The notes: generated from the letters alone by a model not told the origin. A DNA stretch of 60,000 bases from Adiantum capillus-veneris (GCA_014529385.2 CM043944.1:79640384-79700383), one strand, 5' to 3'; shown: positions 45,178 through 57,292, numbered from the stretch's first letter. Program-made: numbers and translations.

Positions 45178-46313
45178 TTGATGACAACATCTCAAGTAGA
45201 AATGATGCAGCAGCTAAAGCAATTATTTGATGCTTTCTTGCAGCAACAGAGAGCAACGGAAGGTTTAGGCCAAGCAGATTTATTACGAGGGTTTTCTCGG
45301 TCGGATGAAGCCGAGACGAAGCAAGCAAAAGCGGACGAAGCATTGGGTAAAGTTTATGCTGGAAGAGGTAATTTTGATCTGTACGATAGTGAAGGATATC
45401 TTGCATGCTACACCAATTAAGCAGATGATCGAGGATTTTGATCGGTTATTAGCTCCAAAATTACGTGATCAAATGCAAGAGCTTATTGGTATGTATACGA
45501 ATAATTGGGTAAAACTTGAAGAAGCAGTTGTACAAGTGGTTGATCAACATATAAACTTAGAAATAGAGCAGATGACTCAACAAAACCAGGTTACTTTCAG
45601 TAAAGGTGATGGAGATCAATTGCAGACAATCAGCTATGATGAATTTTGAAAGGAGATTCATACAAGAAGTCAAGCTAAAGAAGATGCAGCTTTGCAAGTA
45701 TCAGATTTAGCCCCAGAGGATCATGCTTCAGGTAACCTAACATGGGGAAATAATCAATTCTATCTTAAAACCATTGGTGAAATTTTTTCAAAGCCTGCTC
45801 ACCTGGAAGCTACTTCCATCATTGATTCTTGCACGGAAGCTACTTCCATCACGGATTCTTGCACGGAGGTATGCAAATCAGCAAGGAGGTGAAGAAAGGC
45901 CTAGGAATGGTGTTGGACAAAGCAATGGTAGGTTTTGGAGGGAGACGCCAACATGTTATAATTGTGGAGAGTTGGGTCACATCAGCCCGCAATGTGATAA
46001 GCCACCAAGGATGGGGGGAGACATGTATCCATTGCCAAGACAGGTGCTAACTAGGTCAAATGATTATGGCATCGAAATTAAGGGAGACGAAGGAACCAGT
46101 GGACTGACCCAGGAGGAAAAGGGAAAGACAAAAGTGCTAAGTGTAGTCACCTTGGAGAAGGCATCAAAGCTAGAGGATACATTAGTGATGCCTATTGGGA
46201 AGAGGACCACAGAGGATAAGGAAGGAAGAAGTGCCCCAGGTCCTAGTAAGAAGAAAGGAAAGAGCCATGAAGGCGAGGATGTCAAGGCCAAGAGGAAAAG
46301 GAGAGCTCGTTGA
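45178..46313 (+). pseudogene. G2 gag
   Basis: The first frame starts at the ATG at 45178 (MTTSQVEMMQQLKQLFDAFL), about 30 bp after the primer site. It shifts near 45310-45350 into a frame with LLAPKLRDQMQELIGMYTNN, which ends at a stop near 45647. A later frame at 45774-46313 carries one CCHC knuckle, CYNCGELGHISPQC, at about 45954-45995. A Lys/Arg/Glu-rich tail follows. Gag packages element RNA, and the shifts would prevent that here. Confidence 0.75.
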
Positions 46314-46364
46314 AAGTTTCATGTTTCAGATTTTCCACTAGGGGATGGGAAATTAAGCTATGAC

Positions 46365-47435
46365 TTGAAGGAGGATCTGACGAGCAGGAAGGCAGATGTT
46401 ACTTTTGGGCAGCTTATAGAGATGGTGCCTAAGCTAAAGCGACAGTGGAAGAGGATGGTTAACCCAATGGAGAAAGAGCCAGAGAGAGGTTCAGTGAAGG
46501 TGTTGGCAATGGACGAGCTACCAGACATTTGTCCAATAGTAGATGTGTGGCATAAAAGGAAAAATTTGGGACAAGGTTATGTGGATGGCGGAGCCCAAAT
46601 ATGCGTCATAACACACTCATGCGTTGAGAAGATGGGTCTCACAGTGGCTGGGGTGTCAGGTTTTCGAATCAGATTGGCAAACCATCAAAAAGTAAAATGC
46701 TTGGGTGTTGTAAAGAGCTTAGAAGTGGAGGCATATGATGCAAATGCAGTGGTTGATTTTCATGTGATGCCATTAGGGTTGGGAGCATATCCTATTATAT
46801 TGGGCAGACCATGGTTACGTGCAGTGGGAGCTGTTCAAGATTGGCGACATGGTACGATTAGCCTCTATGGAAAGACAAGTACCAAGAAGCTTTATAATAT
46901 GGACACAAGGAAACGATTAGAGGAGCTTTATGAAGATGAGGATGAGTCTAGTGATGAAGAATCTTCCACGGTGACAGATGAGGACAGTGATAGCACTACC
47001 AGCAGTGATGAGGATACTGATGTTGCATTTCTTTTGATGGATAAAGAAATCCAGAAGTGTGGTTTAGTCGCATTTGCAAATGAAGTTGAAGATGAAAGTG
47101 AAGGGCCTTATGAAGTGATTGAAGGGCTAATGCAAACCAAGGTTGAGTTGTCAAAGAAGCAGGAATTAATGACGCAAATGATTAGTGGAGACCTCTCAGC
47201 TATGGAGAAGGATATATATTTGCATATGTTGGCTAGTTTTCCTAATTTGTTCATTACTTCATATGAAGAGATCAGAGGGTTCAAGGGTGAAGAGATGCAT
47301 ATAGAGCTGAAAGAAGGTGCTAAGCCAGTGCAGCAAAGGCTAAGAAGGATGGGTCAAGAGCAAATGGAAGCCTTGCGAGAAGAGGTGGACAAGTTGTTGA
47401 AGGCAGGGTTCATAGTCCCTGTGGAGACCACATAA
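46365..47435 (+). pseudogene. G2 aspartic protease and linker
   Basis: A 356-codon open frame. The retropepsin core is YVDGGAQICVITHS at about 46578-46620, with D-G-G in place of D-S/T-G, and the flap-side block YPIILGRPWLRAVG is at 46790-46830. A very acidic linker (DEDESSDEESS) follows at 46936-46970. The end leads into reverse transcriptase (DKLLKAGFIVPVETT). The TAA at 47433-47435 is in frame with the next ORF, so it is a single point stop in one pol frame. Confidence 0.8.
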
Positions 47436-47438
47436 TGG

Positions 47439-48866
47439 GTGAGTCCAGTAGTAGTCAGTCCAAAGAAGGATGGGAAGTGGAGGATTTGTGTAGATTTTAA
47501 ACCCTTAAATGCAGCCACTAAGAAGAACCCATATCCTCTTCCATTCATTGATCAGATCTTGGATTTAGTGGCAGGTTATGAGAGGTACAGTGTGTGTGAT
47601 GGTTTTTCAGGCTATTTTCAATTGAAGATTGCTCTTAAAGACCGCACAAAGACAACTTTTATTACGCCATGGGGCTGCTATTGCTACACAGTATTGCCAT
47701 TTGGGTTGTCAAATGGACCTTCCTTTTATCAAGAGAGAGAAAATTGGGTGTTGGAACCATTCATTGGTAGTTGTGTTAAAGCTTTTATGGATGACTTCTG
47801 TGTCTATAGGAGTAGGGCTGATCACCATGAGAAGCTACAGATGGTATTCGCTCAATATGATGAATGTGGAGGACAACTAAATCCAAAGAAATGTCATCTA
47901 GCACAGCCAAGGGTGAAGTTATTGGGCCATATGGTGTCAGAAAATGGCATTGAGGCTGATCCAGACAAGGTTAAGTCTATTATTCTTCTTCCATCACCTA
48001 CGAGTACGAAGCAATTGGCAACCTTTATACACAAAGTGAAGTACATGGCACGGTTTATTCCATTGTCTTCGCAGCTTCTTTATCCATTACAGCAAGTGGC
48101 AAAGCATGATCCATTGCAATGGGATGACAAGTGTGAAGAAGTGTTTCAAGAGGTGAAAGAGGTGTTAGGGGGTTTGTCAGCCATGCAGGCTCCTGATTGG
48201 GAGAAAGTTTTTTATGTAAATCCATCAGTAGGGGATGATGCCATTGGAGCTATGCTATTGCAAAAGGGGAAGGGCAGCCATTATATGAGGCCAGTGTATT
48301 GTGCAAGCCGAGTGAAGTTGGTAGCGGAGAGAAAGTTATCGGAAGTAGAGCTAGTGATGGCCAGTGTAATATTTTCTTGTCGACGATTTCGTCATTACTT
48401 GCTACCACGGCCTTTTGTTTTCTTGACGAGTTATGCCTTTTTGCCACAGTTAATTAATGGTACTAACATGTCAAATGTGGTGAAGAAATGGGTAATTGAG
48501 CTGCAAGAGTTTGAGTTCTCTTTTCTAGTCGAAGATAGTACAAGGGCTACCCTAGCTAATTTGTTGACCTACAAGGAGAATCCCCTTATTGTTAAGGAAG
48601 AGGTGGTGAGAAAGGTAGTTGAAGAAGTGCCACAAATCAGCAATGCACATGTGTTGTTCTTTGATGGTTCATACAGAAAGAGCCACGATGCAGCTTCAGG
48701 GGGTATAGCACTTTATGATTCAGAGGGGAAGCTAGTATGCAAGAGAGGGTTCAAATTGGATGCGCATAGTAACAATGAGGCTGAATATGCTACATTGGAA
48801 GCCGGATTAGACATTTGTTCGAAGCATGGGGTTCGAAGGTTGAGCTTAAAGGTGATGCCTTGTTAG
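47439..48866 (+). pseudogene. G2 reverse transcriptase, RNase H and start of the extra RNase H
   Basis: Reverse transcriptase motifs are WRICVDFKPLNAATKKNPY (47481-47530), the GFSGYFQL block near 47605, VLPFGLSNGPSFY near 47690 and the catalytic FMDDFCVY at about 47785-47810. The tether and first RNase H run to about 48580, where catalytic Asp positions look eroded. A second RNase H begins at about 48655 (VLFFDGSYRKSHDAASGG, then NNEAEYATLEAG). It shifts frame near 48840-48866 and continues in the next ORF. Two RNase H domains in this order mark the Tat branch. Confidence 0.85.
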
Positions 48867-49582
48867 TGGTGAAGCAAGTGCTGGGTGTGTGGAAGAGCAA
48901 GAACACCTCATTGAAGGAAATGTACTTCAGAATTAAAGGCCTGTTAAAAAAGTTCGAAGCATGGATCATCAGACACATTGAACGTGCTCTAAATGGAGAG
49001 GCACATGAAGCAGCTCAAGGCATGATTGGGGAGCTATTTGTGTTGAGGACCACTTTACCTCTTTATCATGGCCGGGAAAGTTTGGCTCAAGAAGAGGAGT
49101 TTTTGCTAACAGGAATCATTCCAAAGGAGATTCAGAAGTCTAAGAAGTATGTCTTTGTTCGTAGAGCATACAGGTACAAATTGATTGGTGATGTCTTATA
49201 CATGAAAGGGGCTGATCTCGTGTTGAGACGTGTACCTTGGCGGGAGGAGCTTTACAGAGTGTTGGAAGAGAATCATGAAGGCGCATGTGGTGGCCATTTT
49301 GCTCTAAAGATCACCTTGCATAAGATTTTTCAAGAGGGGTATGTATGGCCTAGTTTGCACAAGGATGTTCACCATTGGTGTAGGTCTTGCAATAGGTGTC
49401 AAGCGTTTGGGAAGAGAGTGTTGAAGCCAGAGCTACGAAAAACCATTATGGCGTTTGATGTGTTTGAAAAGTGGGGGATTGATGCAATAGGCCCGTTACC
49501 TATCACAAGCAGGGACAAAAGCTATATTTTGACGGCAGTGGACTATCTTTCTAGATGGGCAGAGGCTATAGCAGTAAAATAG
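48840..49582 (+). pseudogene. G2 extra RNase H end and integrase N-terminus
   Basis: After the frameshift the extra RNase H continues as LKGDALLVVKQVLGVW and HIERALNGEAHEAAQ. The integrase zinc region follows: ENHEGACGGHFALKITLHK, then WCRSCNRCQ at 49375-49402. The first catalytic Asp lies in KWGIDAIGPLP at about 49470-49500, with AVDYLSRWAEA following. A TAG at 49580-49582 stops the frame, which resumes in phase at once. Confidence 0.8.
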
Positions 49583-50440
49583 ATCACTGCAAAGGATGTG
49601 GCAAAATTTGTGTATGATGAAATATGTTGCAAGTTTGGGGTGCCATTAGAGCTACTTTCAGATAAGGGGCCAGGATTTAGAGCTAAATTACTAGACTTCT
49701 TATGCACAAAGATGAAGATTAGGCACCAGCATACCACTCCTTATTACCCACAGTGTAATGGCTTAAATGAAAGATTCAATGGTGAGTTGGTACAGATTCT
49801 TTCGAAAGTGACAGAGCACCAAGGAAAGAATTGGGATTTGGAATTGCCTAGTGCATTATGGGCTTACCGTACTTCGGTGAAGACAGGTACAGGGTTTACT
49901 CCATTTCATTTGGTGTATGGAAAAGAAGCACTATTGCCTGTGGAAGTAGAGTTGCCTGCAATCAAGATGTTAGAGAAGTTTCTTGGGCCGCCTAGTGATG
50001 CATTCAAAGAGAGGCTCTTGCAGTTACAAGAGGTCCAGTTGGATAGGATGAGCGCATTGGAGCATTATGGGCAGATGCAGGATAAGGCTTTGGCAAAGAT
50101 AAATGAAAAGGTTAAAAGTAAGGGTATCAAGAAACATGACTTGGTTTTGCGCTACAATAGTAAGCTGGACAACACTTTCCAAAAGAAGTTTCAAATTAAG
50201 TGGGAAGGCCCTTTCAAGGTAGTCGAGTGTTTTCCAAATGGCACATATCAGCTGGCTAACCTGGATGGTGTTTTACATAAGTCAATGATAAATGGGTTGC
50301 GTCTTAAATTGTATCATGCTAGATTGATGATGGTGGAGCAAGATGAGATGTCTGTGGATCAAGCAGTGTTGGTGAGGGATGAGGAGCCCTGTGATGCGGC
50401 GAGTCTCATATCTCTCTTTGCTGCTGCTAATCATGAATGA
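49583..50440 (+). pseudogene. G2 integrase catalytic core and C-terminus
   Basis: The frame continues from the preceding TAG. The remaining catalytic residues are visible: Asp in LELLSDKGPGFRAKLLDF at 49648-49690 and Glu in CNGLNERFNGELVQIL at about 49753-49800. The C-terminal part has LPSALWAYRTSVKTGTGFTP and the GPF/Y-like WEGPFKVVECFPNGTYQL. No chromodomain is present, as expected for Tat. It ends at TGA 50438-50440. Confidence 0.85.
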
Positions 50441-50446
50441 TCTAGC

Positions 50447-50468
50447 AGGCTAGGGGATGGGCAAATTA
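50447..50468 (+). other. G2 polypurine tract
   Basis: AGGCTAGGGGATGGGCAAAT directly precedes the 3' LTR start TGTCAGG. It is the usual site for priming plus-strand DNA. Confidence 0.65.
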
Positions 50469-52255
50469 TGTCAGGAGTTTTTTTGAGCAAGTGATTGCGC
50501 ATATGTACATACACATGCATGGTGCATCGAATAAAGGATTGCCCATTTGCCAGAGCCAGGTGGTTACGTGGGGCCCACATGTGTACAGGTAGGACAGTGT
50601 GTACATAGTGCATCCATTCTCACTATTACTAGTACCAGTGTGTTTTTTCTATAATAATGAGGAGTTGGTAGTGCGTAAAACTTCTCGAGGAAGCTATCCG
50701 AGGGTCGGCGACATGAGGTAAGCAGGTGCGTCAGATGGCATCTAGTGGCGTTAGGAGGGCGAACGGGGTCAATATTTGCACGCGGATGAGGACGGACACA
50801 ACGTGGGTGTTTTCTGGTGAGAGTTATGCGGAAAGGCCATCATTAGGACCACTTTTTGGGGCCACTTCACGTGGTGGCGAGATGCATTATTGGAAAAACG
50901 TTGAGTGCCAGGTGTGCGAATGATGCAAAAAGGTGACAACTATGCACTACGAGGTTAGTTTTTGCCCTGTTCGGGGTCCGTTTGAGGTCATCTAAAAGGC
51001 CAAGGGTGCCCAACTAATAAAGCTAAGTGTGGGAACTGAAAAAAGAGAGAGAAGACCAGAAAAAACGTGGAGAAGAGAGGAGGAACAGCCGCAGGTGTGT
51101 TTTTGGGGTTTTTGGAGCCTGTTTTGGCCGTAAACTGCTCATCCGAGGTCGGATTTGAGCATTTTGACATTGTAGACTGGGGTTTTGGGCCGTTCCGGAC
51201 GCGATGGCGCTGTCCATTTTTCCAAATTCCTCACTCTTTTCCTGCTGTTTTTCTGTGTAAGTTTCTCCTATGAGCGAAGTTTCTGCTCTAGTTTGTGATT
51301 GTATCTGGCTTATTTTACCCATATTGTGTGAGCTATTTGCCCCATTGGTGTTGGCCCAAGCTCAATTGTATCTAAACATCAGAAATTCTCCTCTTTTGAG
51401 CTGATTTTTTTGGGTGTGTGTGTGTGTGTGTGTGTGTGTCTGTGTGGAGTGGGCAAGTGGATAGTCTCTCTCCTCTCACTCCAGAGGTGTGTTCCCTGTC
51501 TCGGCCAGGTGTGTTGTATAAGCCGAGTGGTGCCCCATAGTGTGTGTGTGTATCTTCCCAAGAGTGTGTGTCGGGTCGTTATAGAGGCGCTATGTGTGTT
51601 TTCATCCCGCTCACAGCGTTACTCAATGTTTACTAATCATTTGATTTTGTATCCTCCATCGAGAAAAATTATAAGGATAACCTTCTACGAGGATCGTCCA
51701 AATGTCATGGCCAAGTTTATGATACACAATATTGAGGTGAAACCGTCAGGTGCTATTAGTAGCCAATATTTTACAACTTTGTTGATGGCATCTCCCTTCG
51801 CACTTAGGAATGTCCATATATAGATAGTAGATAAACTAGTATCTATACCTTACATGGACATGACTCTAAAACTGATGGAACGTTTTGCAGTGAAAGTAGA
51901 GCGAGATGATGATTGGCAAAAGTTCACCATCAAGGCAGTTAGACTTACAAGTCTCCGGGTCATGCATATGTGGAAGGGGATGCATCGAGTGCCAGTTATT
52001 TTCTTGCTAGTGCTACTATTACTCGAGGAACGGTTATAGTGGCGGCTACCTATTGTGGTCAAGTTTTTTTTTCTATTCACATTTTATGTTCATCAAGTAA
52101 ATCCATTTTATGTTCATCAAGTATACCAATTGAAGGTTTACAAGGTGTCATTTGTATCACGGATCTCTTGTGTTGACCATCTCTCTCTCATCGTTTTCCA
52201 CAACGAGCAGCCTCGTGCTGACCCGGCTCACCTCTTGAACATAAAACCACCGACA
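50469..52255 (+). repeat. G2 3' LTR (1,787 bp)
   Basis: It starts TGTCAGG and ends ACCGACA, short inverted ends. It contains a (GT)n run near 51415-51438, the EPSP synthase fragment at 51737-52041, and a terminal 211 bp shared with the 5' LTR. Over the shared EPSP synthase part the two LTRs differ at roughly one base in seven by eye, suggesting an old insertion. Confidence 0.75.
51737..52041 (+). pseudogene. EPSP synthase fragment, copy 2 (in the G2 3' LTR)
   Basis: This is the same fragment as in the 5' LTR, with the same limits. It reads SGAISSQYFTTLLMASPFAL, a stop at about 51821, [20 protein letters not shown], then a frameshift near 51940 and [19 protein letters not shown]. At SGAISSQY and [12 protein letters not shown] it is closer to the plant enzyme than copy 1, so each copy preserves different ancestral residues. 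It is not functional. Confidence 0.85.
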
Positions 52256-52385
52256 ACGTCCTCCTCTTGCCTCTTTTGGACTAATTTTTTTTCTTCGTGT
52301 TGCTTGTGCTTCTCTTTGGCTCTCTTGATTAGCTTGGCTTCTCTTAATTCGGATTTTGGATAACCGAGTATGAGCTTCGTAACCT
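52256..52385. other. G2 right flank
   Basis: Pyrimidine-rich sequence between the 3' LTR and repeat R. The first five bases, acgtc, would be the target duplication, but the left partner is lost. Confidence 0.4.
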
Positions 52386-53569
52386 TTTTATTGACATGTA
52401 GGTCAAAATTTTGTGGTGTGGGTTACTGCTTGGGCTATAAGCTATGGCATGGGTGGCACTATCTTTTCATTTACAAGAGGGCCTTGATATCTTGTGTTGG
52501 TTTGTCTTGTTTCCTCCTCTGCTCGTCTTCCTACTTGGGCTCCTCTTGTCTCCTAAACCCTTCTTCCTCCCTCTCTCTTAAGTTGGAGCTCTTCTTTCAT
52601 TTGAAGTATGGAAAGGGGGAAAGTCCGTGGGGCGGGGGCCGCCCGTGGGGGGGGGGGGGGTTCTTCTAGGAAAGGTGTGCTTGTGGCATGCATTAAAAAT
52701 GTAAGATCACCAAGTCTATCTCATGCATGATGAATCCTCCATATTTCATAGTGATAAAGGCTATGGGGCTTCACAAGCATATTGTGGAGCTTGTGGAGAT
52801 TACTTCATCACCAATAGAGGTTGCGGATTCTCTATGGTGGATTCCATTTGCGGTGAAGTTTGTCTATCAAACTTAGACTTAACATGAGTTATTGAGGTTG
52901 TAGGTTTGACGTAGTGGCTTTAGCATAAGTTGATGGTAGCAAATTTATTGTGATGTGATGGGTGGAGGTGCCATTGGCGTGTGTACTGGTTTTTTAGTTT
53001 CTAGTGTCCATGGCATGCAAAAAATGATAGCATGTTGTTGTGTGCTTAAGAGGGTGACTTAAAATGTGCAAATCAGAAACAATTGATAACTTATGAGTTT
53101 TAACTTATATAGCTCTTATTTTTTTTTTAAATTAAAAACCTTAGTTAAATTATTAAAAATTCAAAAACTCAAAAGAAGATCAAAATATGCACAAAACCAT
53201 TGATTGTGGCACAAAAAAATCAATTTACATAACTATATATGTTTACAATAGAGATATTAAATTTGATAGAAATTTGTCAATTCTCTATCCTATGCTTGTC
53301 GTTTCATCACTTTGTTTCTAACCATTTTTGGGGATGATCTCTTGCATTTGAGGCATGATACGATTGTTATTGTCTCACGTTAATAATTTTTTGATCCTAC
53401 ATCTAATTACGACTACTTTTGATGTGAGACTTCCTCCTTTCTCTTTTTTTGCTATAGAACGTATTGGACGTCTCATGTAGCGCATCGCTCCTTCTCCTCC
53501 CATCTCTATGTCCTGTATTTTGAAGTAGACTCCTTTTGCTTGATAATGTGAGTGTTCTATTATTTAATT

Positions 53570-53880
53570 CTAAAAAATACACAATGAACCAAAAATGCAC
53601 CACACGCAAATAGATATAGATGACTTTAGTTCAAATCCACAAGCAATTCCACTATAGAGGTTAGGTTTTCCTTCCACCATATAATGTGTTATGAAGGCAT
53701 CAACAATTTGGGCTATGAAAGTGTTGATTGCAAACTTAAAGGTGGAGATCTCATCAGAGGATAGTTTTGCATATTCAAATAGAATACGCCTTATTTTGAG
53801 GGTTGCTTCATTGCCTTTGCAGGCGGTTATGTCACACATCTTTTTCCATAATTGAAACTCATTGTGACTTTGAAAGTCAC
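53570..53880 (-). pseudogene. Unrecognised conserved coding remnant in repeat R (copy 4)
   Basis: The best-kept copy of the frame at 1502-1760: ELCDFQSHNEFQLWKKMCDI, then YAKLSSDEISTFKFAINTFI and AFITHYMVEGKPNL. No domain was recognised. Confidence 0.45.
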
Positions 53881-54269
53881 ATAGTTCAAAAGAAAATGCC
53901 TTGTATTACTGCCCCTCATACATATTTTATCTGGTCAATCTTGTGTGCTTCTTGATGCCTTCTTATCCTCTCTTGGCTCAACCACACCACTATGGAAACC
54001 AACACTTGATAGAATGCCTTCAAATTATCTTATACACTCTTCCCTTCTTTTTGCGGGTTGCATATCTCAAGCATACACTATAGGAGGAAAAATCTAGAAC
54101 CGCCTCTATTGCCGCAGATTACTAAATGGAAATGGAGAGAGAAAACTTTGTGTTTGTCATCATAGGTATAGTAGTAGACACAATTATGCTTGCAGATATA
54201 TATCGACAAAAATTACCGCGCTTACTGCCACGCTTATTACCGCGGATATTACCACTACACGGCCTCTCA

Positions 54270-54322
54270 AAAATAAAGGTGCTCATTTTGGGTGGCCAAA
54301 ATTAGCACCTTTATTTTTTACT
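54270..54322. repeat. Inverted repeat (hairpin) in R, copy 4
   Basis: It has the same arms as 23384-23437, in the segment with TTATTACCGC motifs. Confidence 0.55.
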
Positions 54323-54603
54323 TGCATAAAATATATGAAAAATCAATTGCATTTTGAAGAGTGTACAGAAAAAAATAAACAATGGACTTTGAAATTCCAA
54401 GTTACACCTTAGCTTGATATTTTAAAGTACAAAAGAGCAATAATTTAAAAAAATACATATAAGATTAAATTTTAAAATGAATTTTATATGCATGTGATCG
54501 TAGAGTTTTTTGTGCCACATTTGCACTCGTAAAAGAGGACTACAAAAATTTATCTATCTTTTCAAGTCCTCCTCCTCTTCCTCATGCTCTTCCTCTCCAT
54601 ATA

Positions 54604-55600
54604 GCAGGCCGTAGGCAAATTCGCAAGAAGAAACTACAAACACAAAATCCGTTTCTTAAGTCCGCATTTTTTTGCGAAAAACTCAAACGGGCTTCGAGAA
54701 TGAATTGTGTGCTTGCCCAAACCATTTATAATTGGTTAGGTAAGCTTTAGGCAAAGTCAAGAGCGCGTATGGCAAGCCGTAGATAAAACTGCAAGAAGAA
54801 ACACCAAATATACAAGTCATTTTTGAAGTCCGTTCGCGTTTTTCTATGGAAAAACACAAACGGACTTCAGAAATGGCTTGTATATTTGGCATTTCTTCTT
54901 GCAGTTTTGTCTACGGCTTGTCCAAACCAGCCATAGTTGATTAGGTAATTTTAAGCTAAGTCAATAGCACGTATGGCAAGCCATAGAAAAACCATCCATA
55001 GTTGACTAGGCAAGCTTTAGGCAATTTCAAGAGCGCGTATGTCAAGCCGTAGGAAAAACCGCAAGAAGAAACACCAAACACAAGCCGTTTCTGAAGTCCG
55101 TTTGCATTTTTCTACAGAAAAATGAAAACAGACTTAGGAAACGGCTGCAACACTTGCCCAAACCATCCGTAGTTGATTAGGTAAGCTTTAGACAAAGTCA
55201 ATAGCGCATACGGCAAGCCGTAGTAAAACCGCAAGAAGAAACACCAAACACAGAAGCTGTTTCTTAAGTCCGTTCGCGTTTTTTGCAAAAAAATGCAAAC
55301 AGGCTTCGGAAATGGCTTGTGTGCATGCCCAGACCATTTATAGTTGATTAGGTAAGATTTAGGCAAATTCAAGAGTACATACGGCAAGCCGCAGACAAAA
55401 CCGCAAGAAGAAATGCCAGATATACAAGCCGTTTCTGAAGTCTGTTCTCGTTTTTCTATGGGAAAACGCAAACGAACTTCAGAAACCGCTTGTGCGCTTG
55501 CCCAAACCATCCATAGTTGATTAGGTAAACTTTAGGAAAAGTCAAGAGCGCCTATGGCAAGCCGTATAGAAAACCACAAGAAGAAATGTCAAATAAAAAA
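54604..55600. repeat. Tandem hairpin satellite, array 2
   Basis: About six units of the family at 32877-33690 carry the CCAAACCATCCATAGTTGAT box and the AAGTCCGTT...AACGGACTT palindrome. Near 54890-55000 the order is disturbed: a partly inverted piece (TTTCTTCTTGCAGTTTTGTC) and a shortened unit occur. Confidence 0.75.
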
Positions 55601-55680
55601 AATATAAAAAAATCAAAATAAGCCCTTGATCTCATGCACCACTCTGTGTTTCAATAGTACGAATTCCCTTCTGTAGCTTG

Positions 55681-56360
55681 ATGTCGTCCTTTGGTACCCA
55701 TGTTGCACGCAAGAGCTTTCTTGTGGTGGCAGTGACACTAATGAAGGACCCCGCCGCTCGACAAGAAGCACAAATCACAGCCCTTGAGGCTCATATTCAA
55801 GACCTCACCGGGGAGAATGAGAGAATTAAAGAACGTTTACAAAATCTTGAAGATGCGAAGGAAGAATAGAGTGAAGCTCTGCTTGAAAAAGAACACGTAG
55901 TCGAAGTGGCAGTGGAGAAAGAATCACATAAAATAACATATAAGAAGATTGACACTAAGATATAGGTAGCCCTACAAGAATGCTGGCTACAAGAATCTCT
56001 TGGCCTCAAGGTCAACATTGGGGGGCTACACTTATCGTGGTGTACCGTGGAGGACACCCTTTAAGAAGAAATCACCAAGCTCAATGACATTCTTCAACCT
56101 ATCTACATCAAGCCTGAAATTGCTGCTTGGATCAATGATACACATAGACATGTGCCACCCAAGCATTGCATACTCACTTTCAAGGACAAAGATGAGCGTA
56201 TGAAGTTGCTACGTCAATCTCGACTTCTCAAGGGAAAAAAGCTTTGAAATGCAAAAGAATGGACCATGAATCAAGTCAAGAGTAAAGCATGCAAGCAAGG
56301 CAAATGGGTAGTCAGGTAAGCGATCATCTAGGAATTTCAAAAACCCAAACCGGCTCTCGT
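55681..56360 (+). pseudogene. Coiled-coil, LINE ORF1p-like protein, second copy
   Basis: This is a paralogue of 33765-34457 starting at the equivalent ATG (MSSFGTHVARKSF). It has the same TAG (55963-55965), plus further stops at 55867, about 56062 and 56246, and a deletion near the end. The coiled coil (ITALEAHIQDLTGENERIKE) and WINDTHRHVPPKHCILTF are still clear. Confidence 0.5.
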
Positions 56361-56523
56361 CTCAGCGGACCCTTAGGTTTTTGTTCTCTCTTTTTTCCTA
56401 CTCTACCCTCTTGATGGACCCTCAGTCCTTAACTCATATGTATCAGCCCGCACTGAAAAGCAATTGTTGTAATTTTGTGCTTTTGTTCTCATGGGTCATA
56501 TATGACCTCCGTGGACGATAATT

Positions 56524-56526
<3 letters not shown>

Positions 56527-56600
<74 letters not shown>
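56527..56600. repeat. (CT)n microsatellite
   Basis: A pure CT run of about 74 bp, paralogous to 34641-34692. Confidence 0.9.
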
Positions 56601-56603
<3 letters not shown>

Positions 56604-56604
56604 A

Positions 56605-57083
56605 TATATTAGTTGAAAGAGCCATTGAGCTCGGGAGAGCTAGACATCCACGATATCAATCAAGGCTCCATCAGAGGATCAAGACTACTCTAGTGCGATA
56701 TGGGAGATATCCATTACGTCTATTTACAAAGGCAGACATTGACGAAGCTCTTCACCGACTGATTCACTACTTTCTCTGACAACGCCCAATGTTGGAAATT
56801 GATGAAGATGATGATGATTTTAGTCTTCCACTCTACTTCACTTTTAGGTTTGTACCTAGACATTAGATTAGATCCAGAAGGAGTTTATCGGATTGGTCTC
56901 ATAAGTCATTTTGGAATTTTGAAGACGTTAAATATATCATTTCATTTCATTTCTTTATCTCTCTCACTCTCTCTCTTTCTCTCTCTTCAAGTCTCTATGC
57001 ATGTGTGCGTGTGTGTGTGTTTTCTTTGTTTACGCATGTGTGTGTGTGTATGTGTGTGTTCTTTGTTTACGCATGTGTGTGTA

Positions 57084-57148
<65 letters not shown>

Positions 57149-57256
57149 ATAGTGTAGACAGAGAGAGAGAGAGAGAAAGAAAGAGGGGAAGGGAACATAA
57201 GAGAGAGGAGAGGGAGGGAACATACCTGGCTCTCCCTCCTCTCCTCGTGTGTGTCA

Positions 57257-57292
<36 letters not shown>

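Larger units (their letters stand above)
43588..52255 (+). mobile_element. Ty3/gypsy Tat-lineage retrotransposon G2
   Basis: The element has a rearranged 5' LTR ending at 45123, a primer site at 45128-45147 and pol genes with an extra RNase H before integrase, the hallmark of the Tat branch. A purine-rich tract and a 1,787-bp 3' LTR (50469-52255) follow. Both LTR regions hold the same EPSP synthase fragment. The internal reading frames are far better kept than those of G1: between protease and the end of integrase only two stops and one frameshift are seen. The upstream part of the 5' LTR is missing and no target duplication could be confirmed. Confidence 0.85.
52386..54603. repeat. Dispersed repeat R, copy 4
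   Basis: It aligns with 288-2170 and with parts of 22771-23560, including a G run near 52645-52660. It carries the 280-bp hairpin segment (about 54198-54482) missing from copy 1. It is truncated at 54603, where the hairpin satellite begins. Confidence 0.65.
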
